Shown in pieces: positions 5,915 to 6,126 of a DNA stretch of 6,126 nucleotides (the first letter of the stretch is position 1; the number at the start of each line of letters is the position of its first letter). The position numbers were made by a program, and so were the translations under genes. Origin of the DNA: Alphaproteobacteria bacterium (GTDB lineage Bacteria > Pseudomonadota > Alphaproteobacteria > Rhodobacterales > Rhodobacteraceae). The DNA lies in NCBI GenBank assembly GCA_024277955.1, contig JAJRUE010000203.1, forward strand, positions 1-6,126, written 5' to 3'. The notes below the pieces were generated by a model. It was not told the origin of the DNA, searched no databases, and saw only the letters and a program-made list of their open reading frames with translations.

Positions 5915-6126
5915 GGTGCCCGTCCTGGACAAGTTGTCTTTGCCGCCCATTTTCTTGTTGCACCAACGCAGGGCCGCGGCTGCCCGGGTAGGCACATTTG
6001 CGCCTGCCCGCCCCCAAGGCGGGCGCATCCGCGCCCACCCGGGTGGTCGCATGCCCTCTGTTCGGAGCAGAGACAAACCCGATCAAGCGCAACGGCCGAA
6101 AACCTGCATCGCTATCGCAGCAATAT
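5915..6126. other. Non-coding tail with several dyads; no gene seen
   Basis: The 212 bases after the MFS stop show no reading frame with coding character on either strand; the open frame on the minus strand is the complement of the MFS gene running on. Present are the odd palindrome GACAAGTTGTC (5928-5938), nested inverted repeats (5979-6047), a hairpin CTCTGTT/AGCAGAG (6056-6062 with 6066-6072, one G-T pair, loop CGG), and one AACCCGAT (6076-6083) matching the repeat word upstream of the ccdA-like gene. No T-run marks a clear intrinsic terminator. Confidence 0.5.
5979..6047. other. Nested inverted repeats downstream of the MFS gene, possible transcript end
   Basis: The inner hairpin is GCCCGCC (6006-6012) with GGCGGGC (6018-6024) and loop CCCAA. 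The outer arms are CCCGGGT (5983-5989) with ACCCGGG (6037-6043), extendable by C-G and G-T pairs to about 5979 and 6047. The right outer arm also lies in a perfect 12-base palindrome CCACCCGGGTGG (6035-6046). The structure starts about 65 bases after the MFS stop. It may end or protect the ccdA-MFS transcript from the left or serve a gene arriving from the right. With no T-tract on either strand, a role as Rho-independent terminator is doubtful. Confidence 0.4.

Noticed and set aside
5243..6076. 277-codon minus-strand open frame opposite the MFS gene and running into the tail
   Set aside because: Q/R/A-rich low-complexity translation, complement of transmembrane codons, no ribosome binding site or family resemblance.
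1..6126. CRISPR arrays, tRNA or rRNA genes, insertion sequences, prophage or toxin-antitoxin genes
   Set aside because: I saw no repeat-spacer pattern, no tRNA-like cloverleaf, no transposase or integrase motifs and no paired small genes on either strand.

Overview
The window is GC-rich (roughly two thirds G+C by eye) and densely coded, with 4-base ATGA gene overlaps and strong third-position G/C bias. Together with a Tat-dependent solute-binding protein and a LivHMG-type uptake system, this suggests an alphaproteobacterium, most likely of the Rhodobacterales type. That placement is inference from style and gene content, not from a marker gene.

Layout. The minus strand carries a branched-chain-amino-acid-type (HAAT family) ABC uptake operon, read from right to left: a Tat-exported periplasmic solute-binding protein (3709-2414), permease livH (2337-1411), permease livM (1414-479) and the ATPase livG (491 to beyond base 1). 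LivG is cut by the window edge just before its Walker B motif. livH/livM overlap by 4 bases and livM/livG by 13, so these three are probably translationally coupled. The binding-protein gene is separated from livH by 77 bases that hold a strong GC-rich stem-loop. Such a stem-loop could protect the binding-protein mRNA and set its excess over the membrane parts. The substrate cannot be read from sequence alone.

The plus strand carries a divergently transcribed two-gene unit: a 224-residue CcdA/DsbD-like membrane protein with one cysteine in each of two pseudo-repeated helices (3984-4658, TTG start), overlapped by 4 bases (ATGA) by a 419-residue major facilitator transporter (4655-5914). The two are probably made together. 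Their joint role is unknown, and no thioredoxin-like partner is visible in the window.

The 274-base divergent intergenic region (3710-3983) is the most information-rich non-coding part. Near the binding-protein gene it has two adjoining palindromes, TGTATACA and AAACGTTT, that look like regulator sites. Near the ccdA-like gene it has three copies of ACCCGA, in alternating orientation and spaced exactly 33 bases apart. The middle copy can pair with either neighbour, a mutually exclusive hairpin arrangement just upstream of the ribosome binding site. The tail of the window (5915-6126) has no convincing gene but holds nested inverted repeats and several short dyads.
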